From positions 54,964-118,963 of the forward strand of contig JANSYO010000006.1 of NCBI GenBank assembly GCA_024742395.1: a stretch of 64,000 nucleotides of DNA. Direction: 5' to 3'. Source of the stretch: Cytophagales bacterium. Its GTDB lineage: Bacteria; Bacteroidota; Bacteroidia; Cytophagales; Spirosomataceae. Under the pieces are notes generated by a model, which was not told the origin of the DNA, did not search any database, and saw only the letters and a program-made list of their open reading frames with translations. Below, one piece after another: positions 47,803 through 56,165 of this stretch. Positions within the stretch are counted from its first letter, which is position 1; every line of letters begins with the position of its first letter. A program made the position numbers and the translations under genes.

Positions 47803-48012
47803 ATGAAAATTCAAGAAAAAACCGGCCAGAGAATCAAAGAAATCCGCAGGCAGAAATCACTCTCCCAGGAGGCATTGGCCTTCGAAGCCCAGGTACACCG
47901 AACTTACATCAATGATCTGGAGAATGGCAGGCGGAATGTAACAATCAAGGTTTTAGAAAGAATTACGGATGCTTTGGGAATTTCATTATCGGAATTCTTC
48001 AAAGATATTTAA
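47803..48012 (+). CDS. XRE-family controller (C) protein of a restriction-modification system
   Basis: 69 residues from the ATG giving MKIQEKTGQRIKEIRR. A TTG seven codons upstream lies inside a likely operator, so the ATG is preferred. It is a single helix-turn-helix with LSQEALAFEAQVHRTYINDLENGRRN, where the HRTYI-(N/S)-D-x-E-x-G-x-RN recognition helix is typical of C proteins that time expression of R-M genes. Its stop overlaps the methyltransferase start (TAATG), giving translational coupling. Confidence 0.85.
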   Translation: MKIQEKTGQRIKEIRRQKSLSQEALAFEAQVHRTYINDLENGRRNVTIKVLERITDALGISLSEFFKDI

Positions 48013-49271
48013 TGTCATCCAAACCTCTATTTATTGATCTTTTTGCCGGAGCCGGGGGGCTCTCAGAAGGCTTTATACGTGCTGGTTTTGAACCAGTTGC
48101 TCACGTAGAAATGGATAAAGCTGCATGTAACACGCTAACCACGCGTACAGCCTATTACTATTTAAAAGATAAAGGCAAAAGTAAAGTTTACGAGGACTAT
48201 CTGAAAGGTGAAATAAACCGGCAGGAGCTTTACAGTTATTTACCTACGGAACTTAGAAAGACTATTATTAATGCCGCAATTGGAAAAGAGAATAACTTTC
48301 AAATTCAAAATACGATAGACGAGGCTCTTAAAGGAAGGTCTGTGGATCTTATTGTTGGCGGACCTCCATGTCAGGCGTATTCACTGGTAGGTAGAGCCCG
48401 CTCTAAAAATGGAATGGAAGAAGATGAAAGAAACTATCTCTTTAAGCAGTATGCGAATTACCTAGAGCGTTACAAACCAAAAATGTTCGTCTTTGAAAAT
48501 GTCCTTGGCTTAAAGTCGGCTAAGGGTGGTCAGTATCTCACAGAAATGAAAAACCTTTTTCTTGAAAAGGGGTATAAATTCAAACTATTTACTCTGGAGG
48601 CTACGAATTTTGGTGTTCTTCAAAAGAGAAAGAGAATTATTATTCTAGGCTGGAGGTCAGACCTTGAGCTAGAGATTCCTCAATTGGATGAAGTAAAAGA
48701 TTCTGGAAACTACTTTGTTGAGGATTTATTGAAGGACCTTCCACCCCTCAAAGCTGGAGAGGGTCGCGATAAATTCCTGCCCTACTATTCTCAACCTTCA
48801 GATTACTTATGTGATAAACATATCAGAAATGGTTTACCTATTATTACCCAACATATAACGAGGCCACATTCTGATCAAGATAAAGAAATTTATCAGATCG
48901 CAGTAAACAAGTGGTTAAAGAAAAAGGAACGCCTGAATTATAATGACTTACCAGAAAGGCTGAAAACTCACAAGAATAGAGAGTCCTTTTTTGATCGCTT
49001 TAAGGTTGTGGCTGCTGACCAGTCATACTCGCAAACTGTTGTTGCACATATATCAAAAGATGGTCATTACTATATCCATCCGGATATTGAACAAAACCGT
49101 TCACTGAGCGTAAGGGAGGCGGCAAGGCTTCAGTCTTTCCCTGATGACTACTATTTTGAAGGAGAAAGAGAGGGTGCCGGACGCACTGCGGCTTTCAGAC
49201 AAATTGGTAATGCCGTTCCACCATTGATGGCAAAAGAAATTGCTTGTCAAATTAAAAAACAGCTTCAATGA
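48012..49271 (+). CDS. dcm: DNA (cytosine-5) methyltransferase
   Basis: 419 residues. Motif I FAGAGGLSEGF (~10-20), motif IV GGPPCQAYSLVG with the catalytic Cys (~118), motif VI FENVLG (~152), motif VIII LQKRKRIIILGW (~205), and motif X RQIGNAVPPLMA (~400) are in the usual order, with a target-recognition region at ~225-365. An extra segment between motifs I and IV (~45-105, helical, charged) makes the N-terminal half longer than in minimal enzymes. Target sequence cannot be predicted. It overlaps the next gene by four bases (ATGA). Confidence 0.94.
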   Translation: MSSKPLFIDLFAGAGGLSEGFIRAGFEPVAHVEMDKAACNTLTTRTAYYYLKDKGKSKVYEDYLKGEINRQELYSYLPTELRKTIINAAIGKENNFQIQNTIDEALKGRSVDLIVGGPPCQAYSLVGRARSKNGMEEDERNYLFKQYANYLERYKPKMFVFENVLGLKSAKGGQYLTEMKNLFLEKGYKFKLFTLEATNFGVLQKRKRIIILGWRSDLELEIPQLDEVKDSGNYFVEDLLKDLPPLKAGEGRDKFLPYYSQPSDYLCDKHIRNGLPIITQHITRPHSDQDKEIYQIAVNKWLKKKERLNYNDLPERLKTHKNRESFFDRFKVVAADQSYSQTVVAHISKDGHYYIHPDIEQNRSLSVREAARLQSFPDDYYFEGEREGAGRTAAFRQIGNAVPPLMAKEIACQIKKQLQ

Positions 49272-51496
49272 GCGATGATTTAACATACAAGATTAGACCA
49301 GCAGCCAGATTGATACATACAATCGGTAGTGATTTAATTGGAGACTCTTATGCTGCATTGGTTGAACTAGTCAAAAACTCATACGATGCAGACGCCACGA
49401 AAGTCGACATCGTTTTTAAATATACCGAAATTGACAATGAACAGGCTTTAATAATTTCAATCAAAGATGATGGTCACGGAATGGATTTCGATACAGTAAT
49501 TAACAAATGGCTAGTTCCAGCGACCGATGACAAGCTTAAGAGAAAAGTAAGTAAAAAAGGTTCAAGAATCTTACAAGGGAGAAAAGGTATTGGACGTTTT
49601 GCTGCTTCCATTTTAGGTCAAGAAATGACACTTTCCACTGTTGATGAAAATGGTGAAAAATCTGAGGCGGTTATTGACTGGAGAATTTTTAAAACAGATG
49701 AATTTCTAGAAAACATAGAGCTTCTCATTGAGAAGAAGGAGACTCAAGAGCCCTCAGGAACAGACATTTTAATTATTGCTAAAGATGAAAAATATGAAGA
49801 AATAGTTATTGATGAAAATGGTGATGAAGAAGTAATAGAAAAGACTGATTCAAAACTATCTTATTGGAATAAAGACTCTCTAGAGCACTTAATTAATGAA
49901 TTAAGAAAACTCATATCACCATTTGAAGAGTCAATCGAAGATGAGTTCAAAATAAACTTATCATTTGAGAATTCACCATTCCAAGAGATTGATGAAAAAA
50001 TCACTATAGATACTTATCCAATCATTAAATATTATGATTATCGAATTTTTGGAACTATTTCAAATGACGGTACGGCCAGTTTAGAATTCGAGAATAACAT
50101 CAACCCAGAAGCTGTTCAAAAAGAAAAAATCTCGCAAAAGTTTGAGCTTTCTGGCAACAATAAATATTGCGGTCTAATCAAAGTTGATTTTAGGGTGTTC
50201 GACCGCGAACCTGATGCTATTGACAACTTGATTAATAAAGGACTAATAAACCCAGTATCTAAAAAATATATGGGTAAGAATGATGCAAGAAGACTTCTGA
50301 ATGAAGTTTATGGCGTAAATGTTTACAAAAACAACTTTAGAATTCGTCCTTATGGTAATGGTGGTGTTGATTGGCTAGATTTAGATAAGGACAGGATACA
50401 AAATTTCACTTTAAAGATTAGCAATAACCAGATAGTTGGGTTTGTAACGATTCAATCAGAGGAAAAATCTGGATTAGAAGAGAAAAGTGCCAGAGATGGA
50501 TTAAAAGAGAATGAGTACTATTTTGGATTAAAGGAACTGGCACAAAAAGCTTTATTTGAACTCGAAACTAGACGACTAGCGTACAGAATAAAAAGTGAAA
50601 AAAGCAGAGGGAAACCAACGAAAGTACAAGACACGATAAATTCCCTTTTTAGTCTAGCAGAAGTCAAGTCATCCATAGGCAAAAAACTTTCAGAGTTTAA
50701 AATTGATAAAAAAGCAATTGATGAGATTGACAATATATTAACCAAAGAAGAGGCTAAGAAAGCTGAACTCAAAGAGGAAATTGAAAAAACAATAGCGATT
50801 TATCAAGGCCAAGCAACTCTAGGTAAAATTGTCAACTTTATTCTACACGAAGGCAGAAAACCATTGCAGTTCTTCAATTCAGAAACTAAGGTGATGGAAC
50901 GTTACTTAAAATTCTATCGAGCAAAACCAACTGAAGAGGACTATGAACAACTAGTAAAAAGTATAAATGGCTTTAAGATTAATAGCAAGTTCATTTCGAC
51001 TCTATTTAAGCGAATATCACCTCTCGCTAAACAGAAAAGGGAGAAAAAGTCTGACTTCTCAGTTATTCGTGTCATTGACGAGAGTTTAGATGTTTTCAAA
51101 TCAAGTATTGAAGAAGCAAATATTGAAATTGACATCGTTGGAGATGAAAAAGTAGAAATTTTTGGTTGGTCAGAAGATTTGTATATAGCCTTAACAAACC
51201 TAATTGAGAACAGTATTTATTGGCTGGGTATATCCAAGACAGATGAAAAGAAAATAGTAATAGAAGTTATACAAAATAATGACTCTGTTATTATTGACTA
51301 TAAAGACACAGGTCCAGGCTTAACAGATTTGGAAATTGAATCTGGGGCCATTTTTGAACCTGGTTATTCTAAGAAAATTGATGGGACTGGTCTTGGTTTA
51401 GCCATTGCTGGTGAAGCATCAGATAGACTCAATGGAGAACTTTCTGCTAGAAAAAGTGATAACGGAGTGAACTTCCAAATAGAAATTAGCAAATAA
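49268..51496 (+). CDS. Dual GHKL protein: MutL/MORC/Hsp90-like ATPase fused to a histidine-kinase module
   Basis: 742 residues, soluble, no membrane segment. N-terminal GHKL ATPase: ELVKNSYDADA (Glu33, Asn37), DDGHGM (68-72) and GRKGIGRFA (104-112), as in MutL, Hsp90 and MORC ATPases. A middle transducer-like region (~220-420) has KSARDGLKEN (406-415). A coiled-coil (~475-512) follows. C-terminal kinase: candidate phospho-His527 in ILHEGRKPL, N-box NLIENS (644-649), DTGPGL (680-685) and GTGLGLA (706-712). Two complete ATP-binding domains in one chain are unusual. The gene is notably AT-rich. It ends two bases before the response regulator gene. Confidence 0.85.
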   Translation: MSDDLTYKIRPAARLIHTIGSDLIGDSYAALVELVKNSYDADATKVDIVFKYTEIDNEQALIISIKDDGHGMDFDTVINKWLVPATDDKLKRKVSKKGSRILQGRKGIGRFAASILGQEMTLSTVDENGEKSEAVIDWRIFKTDEFLENIELLIEKKETQEPSGTDILIIAKDEKYEEIVIDENGDEEVIEKTDSKLSYWNKDSLEHLINELRKLISPFEESIEDEFKINLSFENSPFQEIDEKITIDTYPIIKYYDYRIFGTISNDGTASLEFENNINPEAVQKEKISQKFELSGNNKYCGLIKVDFRVFDREPDAIDNLINKGLINPVSKKYMGKNDARRLLNEVYGVNVYKNNFRIRPYGNGGVDWLDLDKDRIQNFTLKISNNQIVGFVTIQSEEKSGLEEKSARDGLKENEYYFGLKELAQKALFELETRRLAYRIKSEKSRGKPTKVQDTINSLFSLAEVKSSIGKKLSEFKIDKKAIDEIDNILTKEEAKKAELKEEIEKTIAIYQGQATLGKIVNFILHEGRKPLQFFNSETKVMERYLKFYRAKPTEEDYEQLVKSINGFKINSKFISTLFKRISPLAKQKREKKSDFSVIRVIDESLDVFKSSIEEANIEIDIVGDEKVEIFGWSEDLYIALTNLIENSIYWLGISKTDEKKIVIEVIQNNDSVIIDYKDTGPGLTDLEIESGAIFEPGYSKKIDGTGLGLAIAGEASDRLNGELSARKSDNGVNFQIEISK

Positions 51497-51498
51497 TT

Positions 51499-52593
51499 AT
51501 GGAAGAGTTAAGAATATTAATAGTAGAAGATGACAAGGCTATCTACAACGATGTGTACAAAAGAAATATTGATTTATTCAATAAAGAAAATAAGGAACAT
51601 CAAATAACTGATGTTTGGATACAAAGCAAAGATGAGGCGATTGCAGCACTAAAAAACCCTGATAATATTTTTGATGGGGCAATAGTAGATTTAGACTTAA
51701 TGGGTTCGGGAGGAACTGATACTTCTGGAAACGAAGTTGTCAAAGAAATCAAAGAAAATTTACGTTTTCCGACTTTTGTAATCACCGGAACCCCGCATCA
51801 TATTTTGGAAGAATTAAAAGGTGACAATTCTGTATTCAAAGTATTAAATAGAGATGAAGTAGATGTAATGGATACTCTTGATAAATTCAAGACTATAAAA
51901 GCAACAGGAATTCTTAACCTTTTAAATCGAAACGGAAAGATTGAAGAATTAATCCAAAACATTTTCTGGAATCACATTTCAACTTCTATAGACAATTGGG
52001 CACTAGATAACAAACGAACTTCAGCTGAGAAAGAAGACTCACTTCTACGTTACACCATTTTACATATGTTGGAGTATTTAGATGAGAGCAAAGTACATCC
52101 TAGCGAGTTTTATATAACAAGACCTGTAAAGGAAAATCTTTCGACTGGAGATTTGATTACTTTGGATGGGAACAGATTTGTTGTTCTTACGCCAGCCTGT
52201 GATTTTGCCCAAAAGAAAGTTTCTAAAGTGTTTTTATTGCGAATAAAAGATATTTCAGAAGAAGTAAGTGGGATTGAAGAAATACAAACTATTGAGGGCT
52301 TGAGTAATTCCAAAAAGGGAAAGTTAGAGAAAATCATACGAAACAGTAGTTCATATTTTCATTTTATCCCTCAGCATAACGGCATCCATGCTGGGATTAT
52401 AGATTTTCAGCATAAGCTTTCAATTCCAATAGAAGAAATAGAGACTAGAATAAGGAATTCCGAAATTGACAGGTTTGCTACAATCTCAATGCCTTTTTTA
52501 AAAGACTTGATTGAGAGATACTCAAGTTATTATGCTAGACAAGGCTCACCTGATTTTGACTCAGATGAAGTTATTGCAAGCTTATTTAATTGA
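51499..52593 (+). CDS. Response-regulator protein with unrecognised C-terminal domain
   Basis: 364 residues. An N-terminal receiver domain (~1-130) has the acidic pair in VEDD (9-12), phospho-acceptor Asp64 in AIVDLDLMG, Thr96 in VITGT and Lys114 in VFKVL, so it should be phosphorylated, most likely by the kinase encoded just before. Residues ~135-364 match no output domain I know. They contain a helical section (~145-200), a beta-rich core with STGDLITLDGNRFVVLTPACDF (~215-236, one Cys), KVFLLRI, and a final helix (FLKDLIERYSSYYARQG). No DNA-binding HTH is visible. This is the candidate output or effector of the island. Confidence 0.8.
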   Translation: MEELRILIVEDDKAIYNDVYKRNIDLFNKENKEHQITDVWIQSKDEAIAALKNPDNIFDGAIVDLDLMGSGGTDTSGNEVVKEIKENLRFPTFVITGTPHHILEELKGDNSVFKVLNRDEVDVMDTLDKFKTIKATGILNLLNRNGKIEELIQNIFWNHISTSIDNWALDNKRTSAEKEDSLLRYTILHMLEYLDESKVHPSEFYITRPVKENLSTGDLITLDGNRFVVLTPACDFAQKKVSKVFLLRIKDISEEVSGIEEIQTIEGLSNSKKGKLEKIIRNSSSYFHFIPQHNGIHAGIIDFQHKLSIPIEEIETRIRNSEIDRFATISMPFLKDLIERYSSYYARQGSPDFDSDEVIASLFN

Positions 52594-52908
52594 AACCCGT
52601 GCCTCAGATTTGCTGCAAAGTCAATAAGAAAAATCGCTGTTAACCTTAGTGGCTAACACCACTACCCCAAACCTCACGAACTATGGTCACTCACAATCAG
52701 CCACTTGTCGCAAACTTTTTGATGATTACTGAGAAATAACCGCAGCTGGCTTCTTTTCCTTTGTATCCCGAATGAAAACAGCCCGTGAAAAAGTAAATTT
52801 TGCTGGTCTCTATCTGAATGGTAATCCGGTAAAAAATAGATGATCTTTTCTTGGTACCGATAATTGATCATAGTTGGAATGAGTATTAGCCTTAACTGTA
52901 ACATAACC
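52594..52908. other. 315-base non-coding gap closing the island
   Basis: No supported gene. One short inverted repeat (TAGTGG/CCACTA near 52649-52666). A 76-codon frame on the minus strand has no signal, domain or family resemblance and is judged spurious. Confidence 0.5.
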
Positions 52909-54033
52909 TCACTCCTTCCTAGCCTCCCTCGTACCCATCACAAGCATCAAAATCTTATTTCTTTTGATAATAAACTCATAAAGTGCCCAGCAGATAAGGA
53001 AGGTACCTACACTTATAAGAATGAATTTTGGAGCTAATCCCCAAGGTGTATCCATCAGCCACCAGGCCAGTAAAATAATGACGGTTTGATGCAAAATATA
53101 AAACGGATAAACCGCCCTGTTCCAGTAGGCAATGGCTTTACTTTTTCTATTCAGGTAACGAGCAGAAAGTGAAAACCATAATAGCAACCAGGACCAGACA
53201 CTAGTCTGATTGATTATGGCTTCGGTAATGTGGCGGGCAATACCGTCTTCAAAATTGGCTCTTATGATTAAAAACAAAGAGTAAGCCAGCAAACCCGTTA
53301 TCAAAAAGGTCTTTTGGCCTTTGGCCAATGTGGCCCAGAAACTTTCCCGTACTTGAATCAATAAAAAGCCATAAAAGAACAAGAAGGCATTATATGGCAG
53401 ATAGAACCAATCATCTATTAGGGCATGAGTCACAGGAAAAAAGGGATCTACAAATACCTCAAGTAATACCAAAGGAAGAATAAACCAGTAAATAAGTACA
53501 GGACTAGCTGCCAGTCTGTTTACCAGCCGCATAAACCCATTTTGAGGTCTTTTTCTAATCCACAAAAACAAAGGCAACAAGGCCAGAGAAAAGAGCAAAA
53601 TATAGGGCAGAAACCATAAATGATGCCAGGTCAAATTGCCCTCAGGATATACACCTCGAAAGGCCACGGTAGACCAAAACTCAAGGTAAGACCCATGAAA
53701 CTCACCATTGACTACACGTTCGGCATACACTTGTGCTGGCGTAATCATAATCATCCCAAAAATTAAAGGGATCAGCAGCGTTTTTATACGCTCAGCAGAG
53801 AAGGTAGCCGGGCTTCTTTTCCCTAGAGAAAAGGAGGTCCCCATCCCCGAAATAATGAAGAGCAAGGGCATTCGCCAGCGGTTCATAAATAGCATGGGGC
53901 CTTTTAACCACTCATAGGTTTCGGGGTTTTTAATGTGCCAGCCCCATGGCACAAAAAACATTCCGGTATGATAAATTATAAGTAAAGCAAATGCCAGCAC
54001 TCTGAGCCAGTCTATGTCGTATCGTCTTTCCAT
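52909..54033 (-). CDS. Membrane acyltransferase, Acyl_transf_3/OpgC-like
   Basis: 374 residues with about ten membrane helices. It starts MERRYDIDWLRVLAFALLIIYH, in which the R/H pair is typical of acyltransferase-3 proteins, and also has NRWRMPLLFIISGMG. Such enzymes move acyl groups (often succinyl or acetyl) across the membrane onto glycans. The protein is 120 bases downstream of a LytTR regulator on the same strand, a pairing often seen in Bacteroidota, which suggests local control. Confidence 0.85.
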   Translation of the reverse strand: MERRYDIDWLRVLAFALLIIYHTGMFFVPWGWHIKNPETYEWLKGPMLFMNRWRMPLLFIISGMGTSFSLGKRSPATFSAERIKTLLIPLIFGMIMITPAQVYAERVVNGEFHGSYLEFWSTVAFRGVYPEGNLTWHHLWFLPYILLFSLALLPLFLWIRKRPQNGFMRLVNRLAASPVLIYWFILPLVLLEVFVDPFFPVTHALIDDWFYLPYNAFLFFYGFLLIQVRESFWATLAKGQKTFLITGLLAYSLFLIIRANFEDGIARHITEAIINQTSVWSWLLLWFSLSARYLNRKSKAIAYWNRAVYPFYILHQTVIILLAWWLMDTPWGLAPKFILISVGTFLICWALYEFIIKRNKILMLVMGTREARKE

Positions 54034-54065
54034 GGCTCAAAGGTTGAGAGATATTCTATAAGTAA

Positions 54066-54145
54066 TGACCCGCATGTGATGACTGACCCGCTTCTGTGCT
54101 CAATAACAAGCTTTTGTGGCAGACCGCAAGCTTTCTGGGGCAGGG
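54066..54145 (-). promoter_or_regulatory. Repeated direct motifs upstream of the acyltransferase gene
   Basis: TGACCCGC occurs at 54066-54073 and 54084-54091 (18 apart). CAAGCTTT occurs at 54107-54114 and 54127-54134 (20 apart), with related GCTTyTGTG/GCTTTCTGG flanks. LytTR proteins bind pairs of short direct repeats about two helical turns apart, and a LytTR gene is adjacent, so an operator is plausible. Confidence 0.35.
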
Positions 54146-54152
54146 AACAAAC

Positions 54153-55007
54153 CTACGTACGATTCATTTGCTCCTTAAAAGCATCAATATATTGGCGGGA
54201 AACCGGCACCTGATCCGTACTGCCCTTAAGTTTAAGTTTAAACCCCTGGGCGTTTCCGCTTACTTTTTCTACAGCTTTAAGATTCACCAAGAAAGATCGG
54301 TGTATTCTAAGTAGATACGGTAGGCCATCCAATAGGCTTTCCAGACTATTCAGTGTCATTCGCTTCATTATTGCAGGAGCATCAGAAAAATACAGATGCA
54401 GATAATTGCCTTCTGCTCTAACATATTGAAGAGAAGATACATCAAGCTCAAAAGCTTCAGACAGAACCGGTGTTTTCACTGAAATTAATTCTGTGTGACT
54501 TACCGGATGATCAGACTCAAGTTTACTGTTTAAACTTTCGGCATTCTCCAGATTTTTGAATAATTGAAGGTTCAGATTTATGGAGATCACAGGAACAATA
54601 AGCAGTAGCCCACCTATGAGGGTATTTGTTAATTCTTCAAACAAATAGTGCCAGGACCAATTGTGTGGGTTATCATAGATCAGGTCTCTTATGAGGAAAT
54701 CGACAAGTCCGACAAAAAACAGAATAATGGCCATAAGGAGTAGCTCATTTCTTAACATCCAATTATCCGTTAACGTGGATAAAAAACGTAAAACCACAGC
54801 TAAAACCAATAACACCAGAACCGGAATAACAGAGTGAATGAGGCCAATGACCAAAGGGCTGAATTTAAGCTCCGGATTATACAGTTTATGCGGTACTACA
54901 AGCAAATTATACCCAGTAGAAAGCACCAGAATAACACATGATATTTGCCAAAGCTTTTTCCCTTCAAGGTAAAAGCTGTAAGGTTGTTGAAGAAACTTTC
55001 TGATCAT
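54153..55007 (-). CDS. LytTR transcription regulator with N-terminal membrane domain
   Basis: 284 residues. Four hydrophobic helices (~20-38, ~50-75, ~85-108, ~122-145) are followed by a LytTR DNA-binding domain (~175-280: VSSLQYVRAEGNYLHLYF, LNSLESLLDGLPYLLRIHRSFLVNL as family marker, VPVSRQYIDAFKEQM). No receiver domain is present, so this is a membrane-bound one-component type regulator. The acyltransferase downstream is the obvious target candidate. Confidence 0.9.
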   Translation of the reverse strand: MIRKFLQQPYSFYLEGKKLWQISCVILVLSTGYNLLVVPHKLYNPELKFSPLVIGLIHSVIPVLVLLVLAVVLRFLSTLTDNWMLRNELLLMAIILFFVGLVDFLIRDLIYDNPHNWSWHYLFEELTNTLIGGLLLIVPVISINLNLQLFKNLENAESLNSKLESDHPVSHTELISVKTPVLSEAFELDVSSLQYVRAEGNYLHLYFSDAPAIMKRMTLNSLESLLDGLPYLLRIHRSFLVNLKAVEKVSGNAQGFKLKLKGSTDQVPVSRQYIDAFKEQMNRT

Positions 55008-55313
55008 GAATGCCTTTTGTCGTAAACCAAAGATAGTCAGCTTTCCGAAGATTTAGCACGTTGGGAAAATTATGAACATTTTACCGAAACAGCTTAAAAG
55101 GTAGATTTTATGGAATTGATTCTCCATTTTCAATCGTATTGCTTGAATTATACTCCCTGAACAGCCATCAAATACCATCTAAAACAAGATGTCAAAAGAG
55201 GCCCGTCCGCAAAAAAATATGATTCATGTCAAGGCTGCTATCTGCCTGAACAGAATATATTCAAATAATAATTACCTTTGGGCAAATTTTAACGGATCAA
55301 TTTTTCCTGCTAA
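55008..55313. other. 306-base gap between divergent genes
   Basis: No gene seen. It should hold the promoters of the LytTR gene and of the 2OG-oxygenase gene. A -7-like TACCTTTG is present at 55273-55280 for the latter. AT-rich, no strong palindrome. Confidence 0.5.
55273..55280 (+). promoter_or_regulatory. Candidate -7 element of the 2OG-oxygenase/WbsX genes
   Basis: TACCTTTG, exact match to TAnnTTTG, 33 bases before the ATG. No TTG at the right distance upstream. Confidence 0.4.
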
Positions 55314-56156
55314 ATGAAGCTATACTTCGATAACAGCCAGCTAGACGCTTTGGCATCCAAATACGCTGAAGAATACAAACAAAATAAGCCATTTCCACAT
55401 GTGGTAATTGATAACTTCATGGATCCCGAAGCACTCGATAAGATCCTGGAAGAATTCCCCAAGCCTGGTCAGAAAATCTGGCACGATTACAAAAGCGACT
55501 ACGAAAAAAAGCAGGAGCTTAATGGCGAAGGCAATGTAGGCAGTTTCACGCAGCATATTCTTTATCAGTTTAACTCCGCACCATTTCTGGTTTTTCTGGA
55601 GAAACTAACCGGAATAGAAAACCTGATACCTGACCCTTACTTTTATGGCGGCGGCCTGCACCAGTTAAATGGAAAGGGAAAACTGGGTGTACACGCAGAT
55701 TATAGCAAACACGTAAGATGGCCACTTGATAGAAGGGTAAATGCCATTTTGTATCTTAATAAAGACTGGAAAGAAGAATATAACGGCCATCTGGAACTCT
55801 GGGATAAAGACATGACCAAATGTGAGCAGCGAGTATCTCCTCTGTTTAACAGACTGGTGGTGTTTAATGTAACAGACTTTAATATGCACGGTGTACCTGA
55901 TGAGGTGAAATGTCCTGAAGGTATGAGCCGTAAGTCTTTGGCTTTTTTCTATTTCACCAATGGCAGACCTGCAGAAGAAATAGATCCAAACAAGAAACTT
56001 CATGTGAAGTTTACCCAAAGACCAGGAGATACCGGCCCGGCAGAGCAAGAAAAGAAAAACATTATTGGGTACGAACAAAACCCTGTAAAACGACTGATAA
56101 AGCAGATTACTCCACCTATCATTTATGATACGGTGAAGAGTTTAATGAGCAAATAA
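55314..56156 (+). CDS. 2-oxoglutarate/Fe(II)-dependent oxygenase
   Basis: 280 residues, cytoplasmic. The double-stranded beta-helix iron site is visible: His127 and Asp129 in GVHADYSKH, and His192 in NMHGVP, with a 2-oxoglutarate-binding basic residue likely Arg206 in SRKSLAFFYF. PFPHVVIDNFMD near the N-terminus is typical of prolyl-4-hydroxylase-like members that occur in glycan and capsule gene clusters. It lies nine bases before the WbsX-like gene. Substrate unknown: peptide, glycan or small metabolite. Confidence 0.85.
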   Translation: MKLYFDNSQLDALASKYAEEYKQNKPFPHVVIDNFMDPEALDKILEEFPKPGQKIWHDYKSDYEKKQELNGEGNVGSFTQHILYQFNSAPFLVFLEKLTGIENLIPDPYFYGGGLHQLNGKGKLGVHADYSKHVRWPLDRRVNAILYLNKDWKEEYNGHLELWDKDMTKCEQRVSPLFNRLVVFNVTDFNMHGVPDEVKCPEGMSRKSLAFFYFTNGRPAEEIDPNKKLHVKFTQRPGDTGPAEQEKKNIIGYEQNPVKRLIKQITPPIIYDTVKSLMSK

Positions 56157-56165
56157 GAAGCATTT

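Noticed and set aside
52674..52904. 76-codon minus-strand frame in the gap after the receiver gene
   Set aside because: No signal, no family resemblance, biased His/Arg/Leu content, and no sign of a leader. It is more likely a chance frame in a non-coding gap.
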